DNA of 7,519 bases, from assembly GCA_050740255.1 (NCBI GenBank), contig JBOICV010000030.1:1-7519 (forward strand). Direction: 5' to 3'. The notes below the pieces were generated by a model, which saw only the letters and a program-made list of their open reading frames with translations, was not told where the DNA came from and did not search any database. Both the position numbers and the translations under genes were made by a program. This document shows positions 6,089-7,519 of this stretch, in pieces. Origin of the DNA: JBOICV01 sp050740255. GTDB taxonomy: Bacteria; Pseudomonadota; Gammaproteobacteria; Nevskiales; JBOICV01. Numbering within the stretch: position 1 is the stretch's first letter; each line of letters opens with the position of its first letter.

Positions 6089-6754
6089 TTAGACAATTTC
6101 GCGCGCAACGTCCTTATCAAAGTCGGCAGTGCCGAACTGGTCCGATTGCGGATAGTGCTTAACAAAAGTTTCACGCATATCGTCCACCGGCACGTCGGCA
6201 AATTCGCCGCGAAAATTCAAATACTCCATGTGCCGGTTCCCCTGCAAATCAAAGGGATGGTAGATCGAGTCCTGCGTACCGTTGAACTCCAGCGGCTTGA
6301 GCCGGAATTTTTCGCATAGCTCGATGTTGAATGCAGGGGTCGCCTTGAGCCACTGGCCCTCCAGCAGGATCGAGGTATAGCCGTGCCAGTAGAAGATGTC
6401 GGTCTGCATGGTCTGGCGCATGCGCTCGGTGGAAAGGTGATTTCGCACGTCAGCATAGCCGAGCCGCGCCGGAATACCGGCCGCGCGGCAGGCCGCAGCC
6501 AGCAGCACCGCCTTGGTCACGCACCAGCCGTGGCCAACTTCCAGCACCCGGCTAGCACTTAACCCTCGCGGCGTCAGGTCCAGCGCGTAGGGGTTATAGC
6601 GGAACCCGTCGCGGACGGCGTAATACAGGGCAACGGCCTGGTCACGCTGGTTTTCCGAACTGCCTTTGTGCCGCTCAGCGAACTGCCGCACCGCGGCATG
6701 ATCAGCGTCAACAACCGGCGTGGGGTGCAAGAACTCTCCGGCGACACTGTTCAA
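6089..6754 (-). CDS. Transglutaminase-like (papain-fold) protein
   Basis: The 221-residue cytosolic protein (no signal peptide) has a transglutaminase-like core. VALYYAVRDGFRYNPY (41-56) is the usual pre-catalytic helix. GHGWCVTKAVLLAAACRAAGIPARLGY (74-100) carries the nucleophile Cys78 and the hallmark Gly-Ile-Pro-Ala-Arg. WHGYTSILLEGQWLKATPAFN (123-143) carries the catalytic His124. The Asp expected in the W-x-x-x-D position is Thr139, with Asn143 close by, so the third catalytic residue is altered or supplied otherwise. Bacterial members act mostly as peptidases or acyl transferases. The start is TTG at 6754, supported by GAGGAG 6 nt upstream; the only nearby ATG (6773) is followed by a stop after one codon. 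The gene lies 30 nt after the ATP-grasp gene, so the two are probably co-transcribed. Residues past 145 have no motif I recognise. Confidence 0.88.
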   Translation of the reverse strand: MNSVAGEFLHPTPVVDADHAAVRQFAERHKGSSENQRDQAVALYYAVRDGFRYNPYALDLTPRGLSASRVLEVGHGWCVTKAVLLAAACRAAGIPARLGYADVRNHLSTERMRQTMQTDIFYWHGYTSILLEGQWLKATPAFNIELCEKFRLKPLEFNGTQDSIYHPFDLQGNRHMEYLNFRGEFADVPVDDMRETFVKHYPQSDQFGTADFDKDVAREIV

Positions 6755-6760
6755 GCTTTG

Positions 6761-6766
6761 CTCCTC
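6761..6766 (-). promoter_or_regulatory. Strong ribosome binding site before a TTG start
   Basis: GAGGAG on the minus strand stands 6 nt before TTG at 6754. It decides the start of the transglutaminase-like gene, since no in-frame ATG lies nearby upstream. Confidence 0.7.
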
Positions 6767-6784
6767 AACTCATGTTCATTATCG

Positions 6785-7519
6785 CTAATTTTTTCGCGCC
6801 AACGCCTGATTCACCATCATGCGAATCAGCTTTGGGTACGAGATACCGACCTTCTCCGCCGACTGCGCCAGCTCGTCTTCCCTGGCGATACAGGGATTCG
6901 CGTTGGGTTCAATCACGTAGACGCTGCCACTGGCTTTAACGCGCAGATCGAAGCGGGCATAGCTGCGGATATTCAACGCGCGATAGGCCCGCTTGCACAC
7001 GTCATTGATGCGCTCCGCCAGCTCGTCGTCAAGCTTGCCGGCAAAATCGTCCTTGATACCCCAGCGTTTGCGGTAGGCGTCGTCCCATTTGGCCTTGTAG
7101 GTGGCGATACGCGGCTCGTCCTCCGGCAGCTGGCCGAAGCTGAGCTCGCGCGGCGGCAGTATGCGCAGGCGCTGATCGCCGATGATGCTCACATACAGCT
7201 CGCGCCCCTCGATGTATTCCTCGGCAATGGCATCCAGCCCCATCCGCTCATGAATCATATTGACGCGCTCGATAAAGCTCTTCTCGTCATCCACGATCGA
7301 AGCGAGCGAGATGCCGCGCGAGGCTTCCTCGGTCAGCGGCTTGATGATGCACGGCAGCTTGAGCGTCTTCGGAATGAACACGCGATGGCGGCGGTAGTAC
7401 GTGTGGAAGCGCGGCACGCGCACGCGGTGGAAGCGCAGGATCTTCTTGCACAGCGCCTTGTCGTTGCACAGGAACAGCGCGCCGGAGCTCGCGCCGGTGC
7501 AGGGCACGCCGAGCAGCTC
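6785..7519 (-). CDS. ATP-grasp ligase, D-Ala-D-Ala ligase-like (5' end missing)
   Basis: The frame stays open to the right edge and the N-terminal domain is missing. GTG at 7507 lies inside the conserved block ELLGVPCTGASSGAL and is not the start. The visible 244 residues hold the ATP-grasp fold in order: DKALCKKIL (visible residues about 20-28); CIIKPLTEEASRGIS with the ATP-binding Lys60 and the flexible small-residue loop; AEEYIEGRELYVSIIGD (adenine-binding strand and hinge); and the metal-binding end YARFDLRV (Asp191) and VIEPNANPCI (Glu204, Asn206). These enzymes use ATP to make an acyl phosphate and join a carboxylate to an amine. The order and ending match D-Ala-D-Ala ligase relatives, but the C-terminal NPCIAREDELAQSAEKVGISY and the lack of cell-wall neighbours suggest another amino-acid or peptide ligase. 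It precedes the transglutaminase-like gene by 30 nt. Confidence 0.88.
   Translation of the reverse strand, partial: ELLGVPCTGASSGALFLCNDKALCKKILRFHRVRVPRFHTYYRRHRVFIPKTLKLPCIIKPLTEEASRGISLASIVDDEKSFIERVNMIHERMGLDAIAEEYIEGRELYVSIIGDQRLRILPPRELSFGQLPEDEPRIATYKAKWDDAYRKRWGIKDDFAGKLDDELAERINDVCKRAYRALNIRSYARFDLRVKASGSVYVIEPNANPCIAREDELAQSAEKVGISYPKLIRMMVNQALARKN

Overview
The window is GC-rich bacterial chromosome. Its gene families fit a gammaproteobacterium or a close beta/gamma relative: an Atm1-type ABC exporter, a MipA/OmpV outer-membrane protein, a Sel1-like envelope protein, and a CCCTCTCCC/GGGAGAGGG palindrome of the kind scattered through such genomes. No marker gene fixes the genus. I see no rRNA, tRNA, CRISPR array, insertion sequence, integrase or phage gene.

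Layout. (1) Positions 2-706, + strand: the C-terminal part of a VAT-1/quinone-oxidoreductase-like MDR protein, cut by the left edge. It converges, 6 nt apart, on everything that follows. (2) Positions 713-5882, - strand: five tightly spaced genes. In transcription order they are a membrane-anchored Sel1-like protein, an Atm1/HMT1-type ABC exporter, a MipA/OmpV outer-membrane protein, a short-chain dehydrogenase (SDR), and a small secreted protein with eight clustered cysteines. Gaps are 35, 19 and 26 nt, and the last junction is a 4-nt ATGA overlap, so they look like one transcription unit. (3) Positions 5883-6088, intergenic: the C-terminal remnant of a DUF1993-type gene on the + strand, then a REP-like palindrome. 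(4) Positions 6089-7519, - strand: an ATP-grasp ligase of the D-Ala-D-Ala ligase type, cut by the right edge. It is followed 30 nt later by a transglutaminase-like protein with a TTG start and a strong Shine-Dalgarno.

How the genes may work together. The five-gene block mixes an inner-membrane exporter, an outer-membrane barrel, an anchored repeat protein and a cysteine-rich exported protein. An envelope or metal/thiol-related role is plausible but inferred. The ATP-grasp plus transglutaminase-like pair suggests a ligase that joins amino acids or peptides and a thiol enzyme that cleaves or transfers the product; the substrate is unknown.

Most noteworthy: the DUF1993 gene scar marking a rearrangement boundary; the ATP-grasp/transglutaminase pair, whose transglutaminase-like member lacks the usual catalytic Asp; the near-mirror-symmetric cysteine cluster; and an SDR with Met in place of the catalytic Asn. 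No complete new defence or mobile system is visible.
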